Shown: piece after piece, positions 23,711 to 33,128 of the stretch | How positions within the stretch are numbered: the stretch's first letter is position 1 | Layout of the letters: every line of letters starts with the position of its first letter | Assembly: GCF_900116415.1 (NCBI RefSeq) | Contig: NZ_FPAP01000008.1 | Location: 1 to 64,000, forward strand | Direction of reading: 5' to 3' | Length of the DNA: 64,000 nt | From: Chryseobacterium formosense | Lineage (GTDB): Bacteria; Bacteroidota; Bacteroidia; Flavobacteriales; Weeksellaceae | Program-made: the position numbers and the translations under genes | Notes under the pieces: model-generated | The model's database searches: none | Told to the model about the DNA's origin: nothing | The model's input: the letters and a program-made list of their open reading frames with translations, nothing else

Positions 23711-24874
23711 ATGAAAAAAACAGCGATATTATCACTCCTGTTCTTTGCAGCACTTGCATTTGCACAGGGAATTAAATTTGAAGAAGGCAGCAACTTCAAA
23801 ACTATTTTAGCAAAAGCAAAGAAAGAAAACAAACTTGTTTTTATTGATGCCTATGCCGTTTGGTGCGGACCATGTAAATTAATGGTGAAAAATATTTTCC
23901 CTTTAAAACCTGTTGGTGATTATTACAACGAACATTTCGTAAATGCAAAAATCGACATGGAAAAAGGTGAAGGAATTGATCTGGCCAAAAAATACAATGT
24001 AAAAGTATTTCCTACCTATCTTTTCATCAACGGAGACGGTGAAGAAGTTCACAGAACCATCGGATATGTTGAAGAAAAAGATTTCATCCAGTTTGCAATG
24101 GATGCAGGAGATCCAAACAAAAGACTGACTGCTTTGAAACAAAAATTCGAAAAAGGCGAAAAAGATCCTGAATTTTTATTAAATCTTGCCAATCTTATTA
24201 TTTATAATGACACCGATTTTTCTAATAAAGTAATCGAGCGTTATTTTGCTGCTAAACCTGAATTTAATCAGGATAACCTTGGTCTTCTTTTTCAGGCAAT
24301 GAAGAGCACGGATGGTGCAGCTTACAAGGTTTTTACAGAAAGAAAAGCTGATATTACAAAAATGCTTCCTGAGCAACAATATGCTGCAATGGATAAAAAT
24401 GTAAAAGTAAATACGGTAATGGCAAAAGCTTACAATACCGATACAAAAAAATGGAATGATACATATTTTCTTGCTGAAAGCCAAAAATTTCTTACAAAAG
24501 ATGAGTCTGAAAAAATCTTAAAAAGAGCGAAAGCTAGCAGAGCTTTGAAAGATAAGGACATTGCAACTTATGAAAAGCTAACACTTGAGCTTAATCAGGA
24601 TGTTTCGGCTTTAAATGCAGATCAGTTAAACTCTTTAGCATGGAATTTCTTTGAAAACGTTACGACAAAATCTTCTTTGGAAACTGCCGTAAAATGGGCA
24701 CAGGAATCTGTAACGAAAAAAGAAAGCTATGCCAACACAGATACTTTGGCGAACCTTTACAATAAAATCGGTGATAAGAAAAACGCTAAAATCTGGGCAC
24801 AAAAATCAGTGGAGCTTGGGAAAGCTGCTGGTGAAGATACCGCAGATACAGAAAAATTATTAAACAGCCTGTAA
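23711..24874 (+). CDS. Periplasmic thioredoxin-fold protein with helical C-terminal region
   Basis: Likely thiol-disulfide or stress protein outside the cytoplasm. A signal peptide (residues 1-19, AALAFAQ) is followed by a thioredoxin domain (about 20-140) with active site AVWCGPCK and the cis-Pro segment KVFPTYLFING. Residues 140-387 are a helical, TPR-like region (LNSLAWNFFENVT, ANTDTLANLYNKIGDKKNA). Trx-TPR proteins of this form are common in Flavobacteriia. Monocistronic, ended by a perfect terminator. Confidence 0.88.
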   Translation: MKKTAILSLLFFAALAFAQGIKFEEGSNFKTILAKAKKENKLVFIDAYAVWCGPCKLMVKNIFPLKPVGDYYNEHFVNAKIDMEKGEGIDLAKKYNVKVFPTYLFINGDGEEVHRTIGYVEEKDFIQFAMDAGDPNKRLTALKQKFEKGEKDPEFLLNLANLIIYNDTDFSNKVIERYFAAKPEFNQDNLGLLFQAMKSTDGAAYKVFTERKADITKMLPEQQYAAMDKNVKVNTVMAKAYNTDTKKWNDTYFLAESQKFLTKDESEKILKRAKASRALKDKDIATYEKLTLELNQDVSALNADQLNSLAWNFFENVTTKSSLETAVKWAQESVTKKESYANTDTLANLYNKIGDKKNAKIWAQKSVELGKAAGEDTADTEKLLNSL

Positions 24875-24894
24875 GCTTTTAATTTTAAAATATG

Positions 24895-24930
24895 AAAAAG
24901 TCCGCTGAAAATATTTTCAGCGGACTTTTT
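24895..24930 (+). terminator. Strong intrinsic terminator
   Basis: A 36-nt perfect palindrome (arms 24895-24912 and 24913-24930) with core agtccgctgaaaatattttc, flanked by A-run and T-run, so it can work in both directions. It ends the thioredoxin-like gene. Confidence 0.85.
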
Positions 24931-24957
24931 GTTTTATTATCTTAACTTTACTTTTAG

Positions 24958-25030
24958 TTAGTTCGAGTAGCGAAGCGTATCGAGAACTTCCGATTACATA
25001 TCAAATTTCTCGATACAGTTTTTTGTAAAA
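24958..25030. repeat. Probable dispersed intergenic repeat
   Basis: Contains ttcgagtagcgaagcgtatcgagaac and, 22 nt on, tttctcgatacag, which pair partly (tatcgaga/tctcgata). This type of sequence occurs in many Flavobacterial intergenic regions; only one copy is in this window. Confidence 0.35.
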
Positions 25031-25073
25031 AATTACTCTAAATGACGTACTTCAATTTTATTCTATAAAAAGA

Positions 25074-26096
25074 TTAATACTCAAACAAAACACTTCCCCA
25101 GGTAAACCCGCTTCCAAAAGCAGAAAGAAGAACCAAATCTCCCCTTTTGATTTTGCCCAATTCTATCGCTTCACTCAAAGCAATCGGAATAGAAGCTGCT
25201 GTTGTGTTTCCGTACTTCTGAATATTATTGTGGATTTTTTCATCAGGCAATCCAAATTTCTGCTGTACGAACTGAGCAATTCTCAAATTTGCCTGATGCG
25301 GAATAAACATATCCAGATCTTCAATTGTTTTTCCGGCTTTATCCAAAGCTTCCTGCATGGTTTCAGGGAATCTGGTTACGGCATGTTTGAAAACAAAATT
25401 TCCGTTCATGATCGGGTAAACTTCTTTATTGGTCACATTTTCCGGTTCTTTTCTCATTCTGTCACTCCAACCGAACTTAGATCCCGGAAACTGAGTGCAT
25501 AATTCATCGGCAAATTTTCCTTCAGAATGCATATTTACGGCCAAAATATCTCCCGCATTTTCATCTTCCGTTGCAGAAAGTACAATCGCTCCTGCTCCAT
25601 CTCCGAAAATCACAGAAACTCCTCTTCCTTCATCAGAAAAATCAAGTCCGAAAGAATGAATTTCAGCACCTACAACCAGAATATTTTTATAGGTTCCTGA
25701 TTTAATAAAAGCATTCGCAACACTCATCGCATAGACAAAGCCCGAACATTGGTTTCTTACATCCAATGCTCCGATGGTATCGCAACCCAACATATCCTGC
25801 AACAAAACGCCGCATCCAGGGAAATAATAATCCGGTGAAAGTGTTGCAAAAACAATATAATCGATATCTTTTGCTGCTAAACCAGCGTGCTGTAATGCTT
25901 TTTCTGAAGCTTTGAAACCTAAGTATGCTGTAGTTTCCTGCGCATCATTTCTATTTTCTCTGTGCCTCCTTTCTTTAATTCCGGTGCGCTCGGTAATCCA
26001 TTCATCATTGGTGGTCATCAGTTTCGCTAAATCATCATTGGTAACAACATGATCCGGAACGTGAAATCCGATCCCCTTTATTGTACTTTTAATCAT
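25074..26096 (-). CDS. fabH: 3-oxoacyl-ACP synthase III (FabH)
   Basis: Starts fatty acid synthesis by condensing acyl-CoA with malonyl-ACP. The catalytic triad is present: Cys117 (RNQCSGFVYA), His (FIPHQANLRI, about 260) and Asn (KYGNTTAASI, about 290). 340 residues is normal. No fatty-acid gene is next to it here, and Bacteroidetes often carry several FabH copies, so it may serve a specialised starter unit; the housekeeping role is still the likeliest. Confidence 0.92.
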   Translation of the reverse strand: MIKSTIKGIGFHVPDHVVTNDDLAKLMTTNDEWITERTGIKERRHRENRNDAQETTAYLGFKASEKALQHAGLAAKDIDYIVFATLSPDYYFPGCGVLLQDMLGCDTIGALDVRNQCSGFVYAMSVANAFIKSGTYKNILVVGAEIHSFGLDFSDEGRGVSVIFGDGAGAIVLSATEDENAGDILAVNMHSEGKFADELCTQFPGSKFGWSDRMRKEPENVTNKEVYPIMNGNFVFKHAVTRFPETMQEALDKAGKTIEDLDMFIPHQANLRIAQFVQQKFGLPDEKIHNNIQKYGNTTAASIPIALSEAIELGKIKRGDLVLLSAFGSGFTWGSVLFEY

Positions 26097-26171
26097 ATCG
26101 ATTTTCTAATTTTGGTAAAGATAAAATTTATTTAATACATACAATTTCAATTTTTACAGTAAATTTACTTT

Positions 26172-27071
26172 ATGCCAATAGAAACAATTTACAGAGATTC
26201 GGGATGCGAATGGATAGACGTGGAAGCGCCTACTGCAGAAGATATGAAATACCTTCACGAACGCTACGAAATCAACAATCTCCTTCTTGAAGATACTTTA
26301 GATCCCAATCATTTACCCAAGTATGAGGAAGATGGAAATGTGAAATTTTTCCTTTTGCGTGAAAGTACCGAACTGGAAAGAAAAAACCTGAACACGATAA
26401 GCGATATCAGTACCAAAATTGGAATTTTCCTTTTAGATAATACGATTATTACGGTTCATAGAATGAAGGCATTGAGTATTTCTGAAACCAAGAAAGAACT
26501 TTCATTACATCAGGAAGTTTGTTCTCCGGGAAAAATCGCTTTAAAAATCGCTTTGGTCATCATGAAAAGCTTTGACGATGAATCTTTGAGTTTATTTGAA
26601 ACCATGGATAATATCGAAAACGAGATCTTCCTTAAAAATACCAATCACACCAATCAGATTCGCAGGCTTTATAAATTAAAAAGAAAATCAGGCTTGAATT
26701 CGAGGGTTTTGACTGTTTCTACCGATGCTATTGATAAGTTTAAACTGCTCAATCTTCCCGATTCTGAATTTGTAGATTTAAAAGATAAGCACAAAGATGT
26801 TGTTGCCGATTTTGATCATTTAAATATTCAGATTACCAACCTTATTTCAATGTTTCTTGCGTTGTCTGATCAAAAAGCGAATCAGGTGATGAAAGTTCTG
26901 GCAATTTATTCGGTTTACTTTTTACCCATCACATTTATTGCCGGTTTGTATGGTATGAACTTCGATAATATGCCTGAATTACATACCAAGCAAGGATATT
27001 TTTATACTTTAGGTGTAATGGGATTAATTGTGATTATTACTTTTATTTATGCCAGAAGAAAGCAATGGTAA
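26172..27071 (+). CDS. corA: CorA-family divalent cation transporter
   Basis: Inner-membrane Mg2+/Co2+-type channel. A cytoplasmic alpha/beta N-terminal domain (WIDVEAPTAEDMKYL...) and long stalk helices lead to two C-terminal transmembrane segments (about 240-260 and 275-293), separated by the signature GMN loop (YGMNFDNMPE). 299 residues, usual for short CorA proteins. The substrate ion cannot be read from sequence. Divergent from fabH with 75 bp between. Confidence 0.9.
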   Translation: MPIETIYRDSGCEWIDVEAPTAEDMKYLHERYEINNLLLEDTLDPNHLPKYEEDGNVKFFLLRESTELERKNLNTISDISTKIGIFLLDNTIITVHRMKALSISETKKELSLHQEVCSPGKIALKIALVIMKSFDDESLSLFETMDNIENEIFLKNTNHTNQIRRLYKLKRKSGLNSRVLTVSTDAIDKFKLLNLPDSEFVDLKDKHKDVVADFDHLNIQITNLISMFLALSDQKANQVMKVLAIYSVYFLPITFIAGLYGMNFDNMPELHTKQGYFYTLGVMGLIVIITFIYARRKQW

Positions 27072-27344
27072 GATATTCCCGCAGATTTAACAGATAACGC
27101 AGATTTTTTTCATTCATTTATCTGCAAAATCAGCTCAATCTGCGAGAGAAAAATTATATAGGTTAAACGCAAAGACACAAGGAAATTTATAAAACTTAAA
27201 ACTATTAAGGCGCAAGGATTTTATCAAGATAAATTGATTGAGAATATTTTGAAAATCTTTGATTTTCTTGCGCCTTATAACAAAATAATTTCACCAAAAA
27301 CTTTGCGCCTTTGCGCTTAACCAACAAAACACCAAACCAAAATC
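27072..27344. repeat. Intergenic region with 'cgcaaag/gcgccttt' repeats
   Basis: No gene. A first hairpin pairs taacgcagattttttt (27093-27108) with tctgcaaaatcagctcaatctgcga. A second, larger imperfect inverted repeat brings aggcgcaagg (27210-27219) against cttgcgcctt (27266-27275), and ggttaaacgcaaagacacaa (27162-27181) against ctttgcgcctttgcgcttaacc (27301-27322). Such palindromes are frequent in Flavobacterial genomes. They may end the corA transcript or bind a protein. Confidence 0.5.
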
Positions 27345-28931
27345 ATGAAACCCGAAATCCTCCAAAAAATCCTTGATGAAAATGTACTTTCTCAGGAATC
27401 CAAAGAAAAATTGAAAGCACTGCACGAAAATATTTCGAACAGAGAATTCTCTGACCTTCTGGATGCTGAAGGAAATCAATATATAGAATTTGTACAGGAA
27501 GGAGGCGGAGTTTGGGGAAGTGCGTTGGTTGGTTATTTGTACGGCTTGGAAATTTTTGGAATCCGTTTTCTGAAAGTTGCCGGAACCAGCGCAGGAGCCA
27601 TCAACACCATGCTGATTGCTGCCTGCAAAACCAAAGAAGAAGCCAAAAGCGAAATCATCAAAGAAATATTATTCAACTGGAATTTTGCAGATTTTATGGA
27701 TGGAAAAAGCTATGTGAAAAGTACCATTCATGCAATGCTCAACAACAAAAATTTCTTTAAAATAAATTTGATCATCGCTATTATTCTCACCATTGGATTG
27801 GTCACTTTACCTTTTATTTTATCTTCTGAAACCACAAGTGAAGCCAAACTTTACTTCTTGATTCCGCTTGTTCCTTTGATTATCATTCTTTTAATCCTCA
27901 AAAAACTTTATCACAATTTCACAAAAAGCAACAGCGGACTGAATCCCGGAAATGTTTTTGAAGAAACAATGAAAAAAGTGCTGGATGATTTCGGAATTAA
28001 AACGGTGGCAGAACTCAACAAAAAATTTATTCAGAAAGACCATAAACTCAATCTTAATTACCGTTACGGCAACGGTATGGAATTTTACACCAACGCTCTT
28101 AACGGAATTGAAGAAATCAAGATGAATAATCTCGAGCACATCGATGAAACCCGATATAGAATATACTTTGAAAGCGCCGAAAACAATGATTATTATAAGA
28201 ACAATCCGTTTTATCAGCTCAAATCTGAATACATTGTCGTTACGACCGACATCAATGCCAAAATAAAAGTTGAGCTTCCTACGATGGCCAATTTATATTG
28301 GTCTGAAGAAGAGCTGAAACACATCAGTCCGGCAGAATTTGTCCGTGCCTCGATGTCTGTTCCTTTCTTTTTCGAACCGATGCAAAAGCTCATCAACAAA
28401 GACGATGATTCGGTAAAATACGCCTGGAAATTCTGGATGAACACTACGAAAGAAAATATTTTCCCTGTCGGAATTTTTATCGACGGCGGAAGTATTTCCA
28501 ATTTTCCGATTGATGTCTTTCACATGAACGATATTTTTTATCCGAGACTTCCGCTATTCGGTGTACAGCTCACAAGCGAGTCTGACATACTGAAGGAAAA
28601 AGGAAAAACCAGCGAACAAATCATGAGAACTCCCCTTTCCTACACCGGAAATATCATTGATACTTTGCGTGGTTTCAACGATAAATCTTTCCTCACCAAG
28701 AACTCATTCTACAATCTCTACAGCATAAAAACCGTCAACTGCGGAACGAGCAACTGGCTGAATTTCTTCATGAAAAGAGAAGAGAAAGAACAGCTTTTCA
28801 ATGCCGGATTTGTTGCCGCCCTCGATTTCCTCAACCAATTCGACTGGACGAAATATAAATACGAACGCATGATGGTTGCCATGAAAGAGAAAAAGATTTT
28901 GAAGGAAGAGGATACGCCGACGGTGGGGTGA
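27345..28931 (+). CDS. Patatin-like phospholipase with two membrane helices
   Basis: Probable lipid acyl hydrolase. Oxyanion loop EGGGVWGSAL (about residue 50), nucleophile AGTSAGAINT (Ser near 81) and Asp of the dyad in DGGSISNFPID (near residue 382) are present. A double hydrophobic hairpin (about 145-190) is inserted inside the catalytic domain, suggesting membrane attachment. 528 residues. Unlike the patatin in the defence island at 57053-58177, it is a single housekeeping-style gene. Confidence 0.85.
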   Translation: MKPEILQKILDENVLSQESKEKLKALHENISNREFSDLLDAEGNQYIEFVQEGGGVWGSALVGYLYGLEIFGIRFLKVAGTSAGAINTMLIAACKTKEEAKSEIIKEILFNWNFADFMDGKSYVKSTIHAMLNNKNFFKINLIIAIILTIGLVTLPFILSSETTSEAKLYFLIPLVPLIIILLILKKLYHNFTKSNSGLNPGNVFEETMKKVLDDFGIKTVAELNKKFIQKDHKLNLNYRYGNGMEFYTNALNGIEEIKMNNLEHIDETRYRIYFESAENNDYYKNNPFYQLKSEYIVVTTDINAKIKVELPTMANLYWSEEELKHISPAEFVRASMSVPFFFEPMQKLINKDDDSVKYAWKFWMNTTKENIFPVGIFIDGGSISNFPIDVFHMNDIFYPRLPLFGVQLTSESDILKEKGKTSEQIMRTPLSYTGNIIDTLRGFNDKSFLTKNSFYNLYSIKTVNCGTSNWLNFFMKREEKEQLFNAGFVAALDFLNQFDWTKYKYERMMVAMKEKKILKEEDTPTVG

Positions 28932-29043
28932 TTTGGGTTGGAGAGTAAGATTTTTTTTAGTGTTGATGAGTTTTTTTTAGTTTTAATTTAAAAATATTAG
29001 AATCAGAAATTTTCTAGTATTTTTGAGAATAATTAATAATAGT

Positions 29044-29709
29044 ATGAAAAAAATTACCTTTTTGTTTTTACTGATTCCTCTTTTAATCTTTAGTCAGAGA
29101 AATTTTGAATATAAAAAAGATTTCGAAAATATACTTAAAGAAACAAAGGATAAAAACTCAAATTTAAGCTACGATAAATTACTGGATAGATTTAACAAAA
29201 TTGATACGACACTTAATGACAAACAAGTCTTAGCATTACTAATTAGTTTTACCGATAATGCTCATTATAAACCTTATAAAGATTTAGAATTTGCCAGAAA
29301 TTTATACAAACTAAACGATGACCAAAAATTTGATGAGGCAATTAAAGAAGGTAATAAATTCATTACTAATCATCCATTTGATTTAAAAACTTTGTTTGAA
29401 TTGTCATACGCTCATTATAAAAATGGTAATCAGACATTAGCAGATTCTTATCTTATGAAAACTACTATGATTTTCAAAGCTATGATTTACAGTGGAGATG
29501 GAAAATCTATTGATACTCCCATGTTTGCTTTAAATCCTTCAGATGGACAAGACTTTATAAGAAAAGCATTCGGAACAAAAATTGGAAAAATGGCTTCTGG
29601 AAGAGATAAAAATGGATATTTTGTTGATATATTGGAAATGAAAGATGGAGAAGACAGTCAGATGCTATATTTCATTATTCCTCATGCTACAAAGAAAATG
29701 TTTGAGTAA
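29044..29709 (+). CDS. DUF4919-like secreted protein, paralog
   Basis: Starting at the ATG at 29044 places a signal peptide (MKKITFLFLLIPLLIFSQ) at the N-terminus; the frame can extend seven codons upstream. It shares blocks with the protein at 11649-12323 (NAHYKPYKDLE, HPFDLKTLFELSYAHYKNGN, MIYSGDGKSIDT). Function unknown. Intergenic sequence after it contains a dispersed repeat. Confidence 0.75.
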   Translation: MKKITFLFLLIPLLIFSQRNFEYKKDFENILKETKDKNSNLSYDKLLDRFNKIDTTLNDKQVLALLISFTDNAHYKPYKDLEFARNLYKLNDDQKFDEAIKEGNKFITNHPFDLKTLFELSYAHYKNGNQTLADSYLMKTTMIFKAMIYSGDGKSIDTPMFALNPSDGQDFIRKAFGTKIGKMASGRDKNGYFVDILEMKDGEDSQMLYFIIPHATKKMFE

Positions 29710-29723
29710 TTACGAGCAAGCTA

Positions 29724-29757
29724 TTGAGATTCCTTCTTCGTCGGAATAACATATTTT
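29724..29757. repeat. Dispersed repeat 'ttgagattcc-ttcttcgtcggaat', copy 1
   Basis: ttgagattccttcttcgtcggaataacatatttt closely resembles the copy at 30760-30794, and both lie just downstream of stop codons. The half-palindrome ttccttcttcgtcggaa may form a short hairpin. Confidence 0.5.
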
Positions 29758-29802
29758 GAATCATCACTTTGTCGTTTTAAATCTAACAACATTTATATAA
29801 TA

Positions 29803-30177
29803 ATGCCTACCAAAATTGACTTACGAGAATCTTTAAACATTCCTATTTCAGAAACTACAACTTTAGAAGAAAAATTTCAAAACCAGACTTTACGTCCTAT
29901 TTTAAAATTACAGAATGATTTGTATCTTTCGTTTTTTACAAATTATGCAACTCGACAAAATGCCGATTTCAATCTGTTATCTACAGCGAAGAAAAATTTG
30001 TTTATTGAACAAAGTCTACAAAACGATTTGGTATTAAAAAACACTCTTATTGGAATGACGATTGGTATGTTTATTTTAGAGGAAATGAAGATCTATAATT
30101 CTGACAGTAAGGTTTTTAATAAACGAATTATTACGATGTTAATTGAACGTTTGAAAAGTCAAATTGAGAAATATTAA
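29803..30177 (+). CDS. Conserved-looking hypothetical protein
   Basis: 124 residues, all-helical appearance, no signal peptide, no recognised family. It begins with MPTKIDLRESLNIPIS and has a hydrophobic patch (LIGMTIGMFILEEM) that could be a buried helix. The stop is 3 bp before the DUF2199 gene, so both are probably one transcript. Coding density and codon use match the neighbours. Confidence 0.6.
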   Translation: MPTKIDLRESLNIPISETTTLEEKFQNQTLRPILKLQNDLYLSFFTNYATRQNADFNLLSTAKKNLFIEQSLQNDLVLKNTLIGMTIGMFILEEMKIYNSDSKVFNKRIITMLIERLKSQIEKY

Positions 30178-30180
30178 AAT

Positions 30181-30675
30181 ATGAAATACATCTGCTCATG
30201 CTGTGGCGAAGAAAAAGAAGAATGGCCCGCAATTGCCTATGATTCACCATCTCTGTATATGGATCTTTCTGATGAAGAAAAGAAAAATTCTGAATTAACT
30301 TCTGATTTTTGTATCATCAGATGTGATACTGAAACCTTTTATTTTATACGAGCAGTTCTCATACAGAACGTGATTGATGGTTGCCAAAATCTTGAATACG
30401 GAGTCTGGGTTTCTCTAGGCGAAAAAAGCTTTAATGAATATGTTGATAACTATGATAATAAAGAATTTACTGCTGTTTATTTCGGATGGTTAGCTAATTA
30501 TTTGCCTGATTATGACTATGATTCCGTCCCAACAAATGTAGAAGTAGACAATTCTTTAGGGCGACCATTGGTTCTTCCGCATAGTTCTCATGACGACCGT
30601 TTCGTGAGAGATTGTTATGATGGAATTTCTGAAGAAGAGGCGGAAAGGAGAATTAATCTGATTTTGAACAAATAG
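30181..30675 (+). CDS. DUF2199 family protein
   Basis: 164 residues. It begins with a Cys-x-x-Cys zinc-ribbon-like turn (MKYICSCCGEEKEEWPAIAYDSP), followed by the DUF2199 hallmarks SDFCIIRCDTETFYFIRAVLIQNVID, YGVWVSL and LGRPLVLPHSSHDD. Cytoplasmic; function unknown. Second gene of a two-gene unit with 29803. Confidence 0.85.
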   Translation: MKYICSCCGEEKEEWPAIAYDSPSLYMDLSDEEKKNSELTSDFCIIRCDTETFYFIRAVLIQNVIDGCQNLEYGVWVSLGEKSFNEYVDNYDNKEFTAVYFGWLANYLPDYDYDSVPTNVEVDNSLGRPLVLPHSSHDDRFVRDCYDGISEEEAERRINLILNK

Positions 30676-30759
30676 TATGAATTGGGTTATTCGAAGCATA
30701 AAACGGTTAAATTCCACACTAATTTAAAAGAAATTTTAAAGCCAATTGTAATAAATACT

Positions 30760-30794
30760 TTGAGACTCCGCCTTCGTCGGAAAGACAATGTTTA
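30760..30794. repeat. Dispersed repeat, copy 2
   Basis: ttgagactccgccttcgtcggaaagacaatgttta is related to the copy at 29724-29757, differing mainly in the loop. It lies in the 168-bp gap before the next gene. Confidence 0.5.
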
Positions 30795-30894
30795 AAAGTG
30801 ATTTACTCGTTTTTATCACACTATGGAATTAATATAAAAAAAAATGAAACTATTTCATTATCTTTACACTACCAACCACAAAACTAAAAACCCT

Positions 30895-31404
30895 ATGAAA
30901 AGTTCAATCCTTTTATTCTTTGTTCTTACATTCTTAAGTTTCAGTAATTTTTGTCAGGCTCAAAAAATTTCCGATGGTGAGAGTATTGATGTAAACGGAA
31001 TGAAGGTAAGCTTCAATCTCACCAATAAAGAAAGCATTGATGTTCACGGAAAAGCATTTGACCGATATAAAGTTTCGGCTTCCGTTAAAAATAATTCTGA
31101 TAAATCTTATAATATCCGTTTAACTTCTTATCCGCAAATCGTTACGAATATCGGAATTGTAGAGCTGGACTGCATCAACGCAACAGGAGCAAAGCTGACT
31201 TCAAAAAAAATTCAGCTTAAAATGAAAGCGCAGACCATTAATGTTTCATATTCTGCTTATGATAAATCTGGAAAAATGACGACCAGTATTCTTCCTGTTA
31301 TCGGAAGTTATTATTTTGATGCGGGAGACACGATTAATGATGATGCAATTTTTATCGTTCCACAGGGTGAAAAACCTGATGTTACAGTAAGAAATCTTAG
31401 ATAG
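30895..31404 (+). CDS. Secreted protein of unknown function
   Basis: With the ATG at 30895 the protein starts MKSSILLFFVLTFLSFSNFCQAQ, a clear signal peptide; an upstream ATG at 30844 would bury it. The mature part (about 145 residues) is beta-rich and immunoglobulin-like (KVSASVKNNSDKSYNIRLTSYP), with no catalytic motif. A strong palindromic terminator follows directly. Confidence 0.65.
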   Translation: MKSSILLFFVLTFLSFSNFCQAQKISDGESIDVNGMKVSFNLTNKESIDVHGKAFDRYKVSASVKNNSDKSYNIRLTSYPQIVTNIGIVELDCINATGAKLTSKKIQLKMKAQTINVSYSAYDKSGKMTTSILPVIGSYYFDAGDTINDDAIFIVPQGEKPDVTVRNLR

Positions 31405-31448
31405 TTTTAATTTCGGCGGCGGCTTTGCCGCCGCCGAAATTAAAACTA
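31402..31448. terminator. Long GC-rich palindrome, bidirectional terminator
   Basis: Perfect 22-nt arms (31402-31423, 31427-31448) around a TTT loop overlap the stop codon region of the upstream gene and lie between convergent genes. The core ggcggc-ttt-gccgcc is the same as the centre of the REP-like element at 509-563, so it may be a member of that repeat family used as terminator. Confidence 0.75.
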
Positions 31449-31508
31449 CAAATAAAAGAATCTAAAATTTTACAAAATTTTAGATGAAAATTAAACTCAA
31501 GCTCAACC

Positions 31509-32063
31509 CTAATCTAAATTTTTCCACATCGGATTATGCTTCAGAATTTCATCATGTACAGAACATCCTTCTGCATGAGCTCCTTTTAAATAACCAATGC
31601 TCATCAGAAATTCATTCACGATTTCTCCGCCTGTAAATTTAAATGTCTTTTTAAAAAGTTTCATCCATTCCGGTAAAGTCTTTGGATGATGATGTTCGAG
31701 CCATTTTTCAAACGAGCCGAATTCCTGTTGTAGCTGAATAATGGTTTTTGCGTTTTCGATCGCAGCGTTTACTTTTAATTTATTTCTGATAATCCCGGGA
31801 TCATTCAGTAATCTTTCTCTGTCTTCTTCTGAATAAGAAGCCACTTTTTTAATATCAAACTGATCGTAAGCTTTTCTGAAACTCTCTTCTTTTTTTAAAA
31901 TAGTTTCCCAGCTCAAACCAGCCTGATTGATTTCCATAATTAATCTTCCAAAAAGCTCATTGTCATTATGAATCGGAAATCCGTAATGATTATCGTGGTA
32001 GTTTTTATGTAGTTCTTTCCTGCTTTCAGGTTGCATTCTTTCAATCGCTGAACAATAACTCAT
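31509..32063 (-). CDS. tag: DNA-3-methyladenine glycosylase I
   Basis: Base-excision repair enzyme removing 3-methyladenine. The start at 32063 yields MSYCSAIERM, matching Tag proteins whose N-terminal Cys is a zinc ligand; the other ligands appear in EGCSVHDEIL near the C-terminus. Further hallmarks are NELFGRLIMEINQAGLSWETILKKEE and NDPGIIRNKLKVNAAI. 184 residues, normal. The longer frame to 32105 is unlikely. Confidence 0.92.
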   Translation of the reverse strand: MSYCSAIERMQPESRKELHKNYHDNHYGFPIHNDNELFGRLIMEINQAGLSWETILKKEESFRKAYDQFDIKKVASYSEEDRERLLNDPGIIRNKLKVNAAIENAKTIIQLQQEFGSFEKWLEHHHPKTLPEWMKLFKKTFKFTGGEIVNEFLMSIGYLKGAHAEGCSVHDEILKHNPMWKNLD

Positions 32064-32139
32064 TGTAACAAATTTTACGATAAAGTTAATATAAACTGTT
32101 GACAACTGTTTGTCAGTAGGCTATTTTTTATAATTAAAT

Positions 32140-33074
32140 TTAAAAAGCTTCCTCAGTTTTCAACCTGAAAATTTCTTTTGCATTAAACACAATAACTGCA
32201 ATAAAAATAATTGAATACGATACGATCTGTAAAAGTCCGAGTGATTCATGAAAAACAGCTCCCGCCAAAATAAATGCAATAATCGGATTGATATTTAAAA
32301 TCATTCCAACTTTAGAAGAAGCTATTCCCGATAAAGCATACAGATTTAGTAATAACGGAACAATTGTATACATTACAGCGATAATTTCGACATACAGATA
32401 GAATTGAAAATCTGACGGAATCGGTCCAGAATAGGCTGGGAAAAAAGGCAATAAAATAAATGATGCTAAAATCATATGAAAGTTCAGTATCAAAAATTTA
32501 TCAAATTTAGAATTGATACTTTGAATGATCAGATAACACGCATAAGTAGCCCCAATAACACTGCTATAAGCCATATCAATCAAATTCGAATATGAAAGCA
32601 AAACACAACCAACCGCACTCAGAAAGACTGAGAGCCATTGTAATTTTGTAAGCTTTTCTCGCAGGATAAAAAATGCCAGAATCGTTGTAATAATCGGGCA
32701 AACAAGATAGGCAACAGAAGTTGCTCTTACACTGATATGATTCATTACATAAATAAATGAAAACCAGTTTCCGGTGAGCAAAATGCTACTCAGAATATTT
32801 AATCCGATTACTTTCTGCTTATTTTTTTGTCAAAACCTTTGAAAATTTTCATATTCTCTTTCAGCTTCGTTCGTCTGAATAGCAATGATACCACCGACAT
32901 AATAACCGCACAGCTGAAAACCCTGTAAAAAAGAATGTCTAAAGAAGCATAATCATGTAATGGCTTTAAGACCAGACTAAATGTACCCCAAGTGGCAAAA
33001 GCAAAAATGGCAGCTAAATAATATTTAAGATTCTTCAAATGAAGTTTAGGTTTTATTGATTTAAAATGAAACAA
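32140..33074 (-). pseudogene. rarD: RarD-type EamA transporter, frameshifted
   Basis: Reading from 33074, the first 88 codons encode two transmembrane helices of an EamA/RarD permease (YYLAAIFAFATWGTFSLVLKP) and run out of frame at a T7 tract (32822-32828, plus strand). Resuming in the next frame gives NKQKVIGLNILSSILLTGNWF and the remaining eight helices to 32140. One extra base in the homopolymer restores a single protein of about 310 residues. So this is either a recent loss, a phase-variable tract, or a sequencing error. Confidence 0.8.
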
Positions 33075-33128
33075 AGATAAAGCAAACTGTCGACAAAAGA
33101 TTATCGACAGTTTACTTTAGATGAATGT

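Noticed and set aside
27891..28523. Minus-strand ORFs inside the patatin gene
   Set aside because: Shadows; the plus-strand patatin has complete catalytic motifs.
32140..32781. Two separate EamA proteins instead of one broken rarD
   Set aside because: The two frames join into one continuous RarD protein with a single base change at T7, and each half alone lacks the helices needed.
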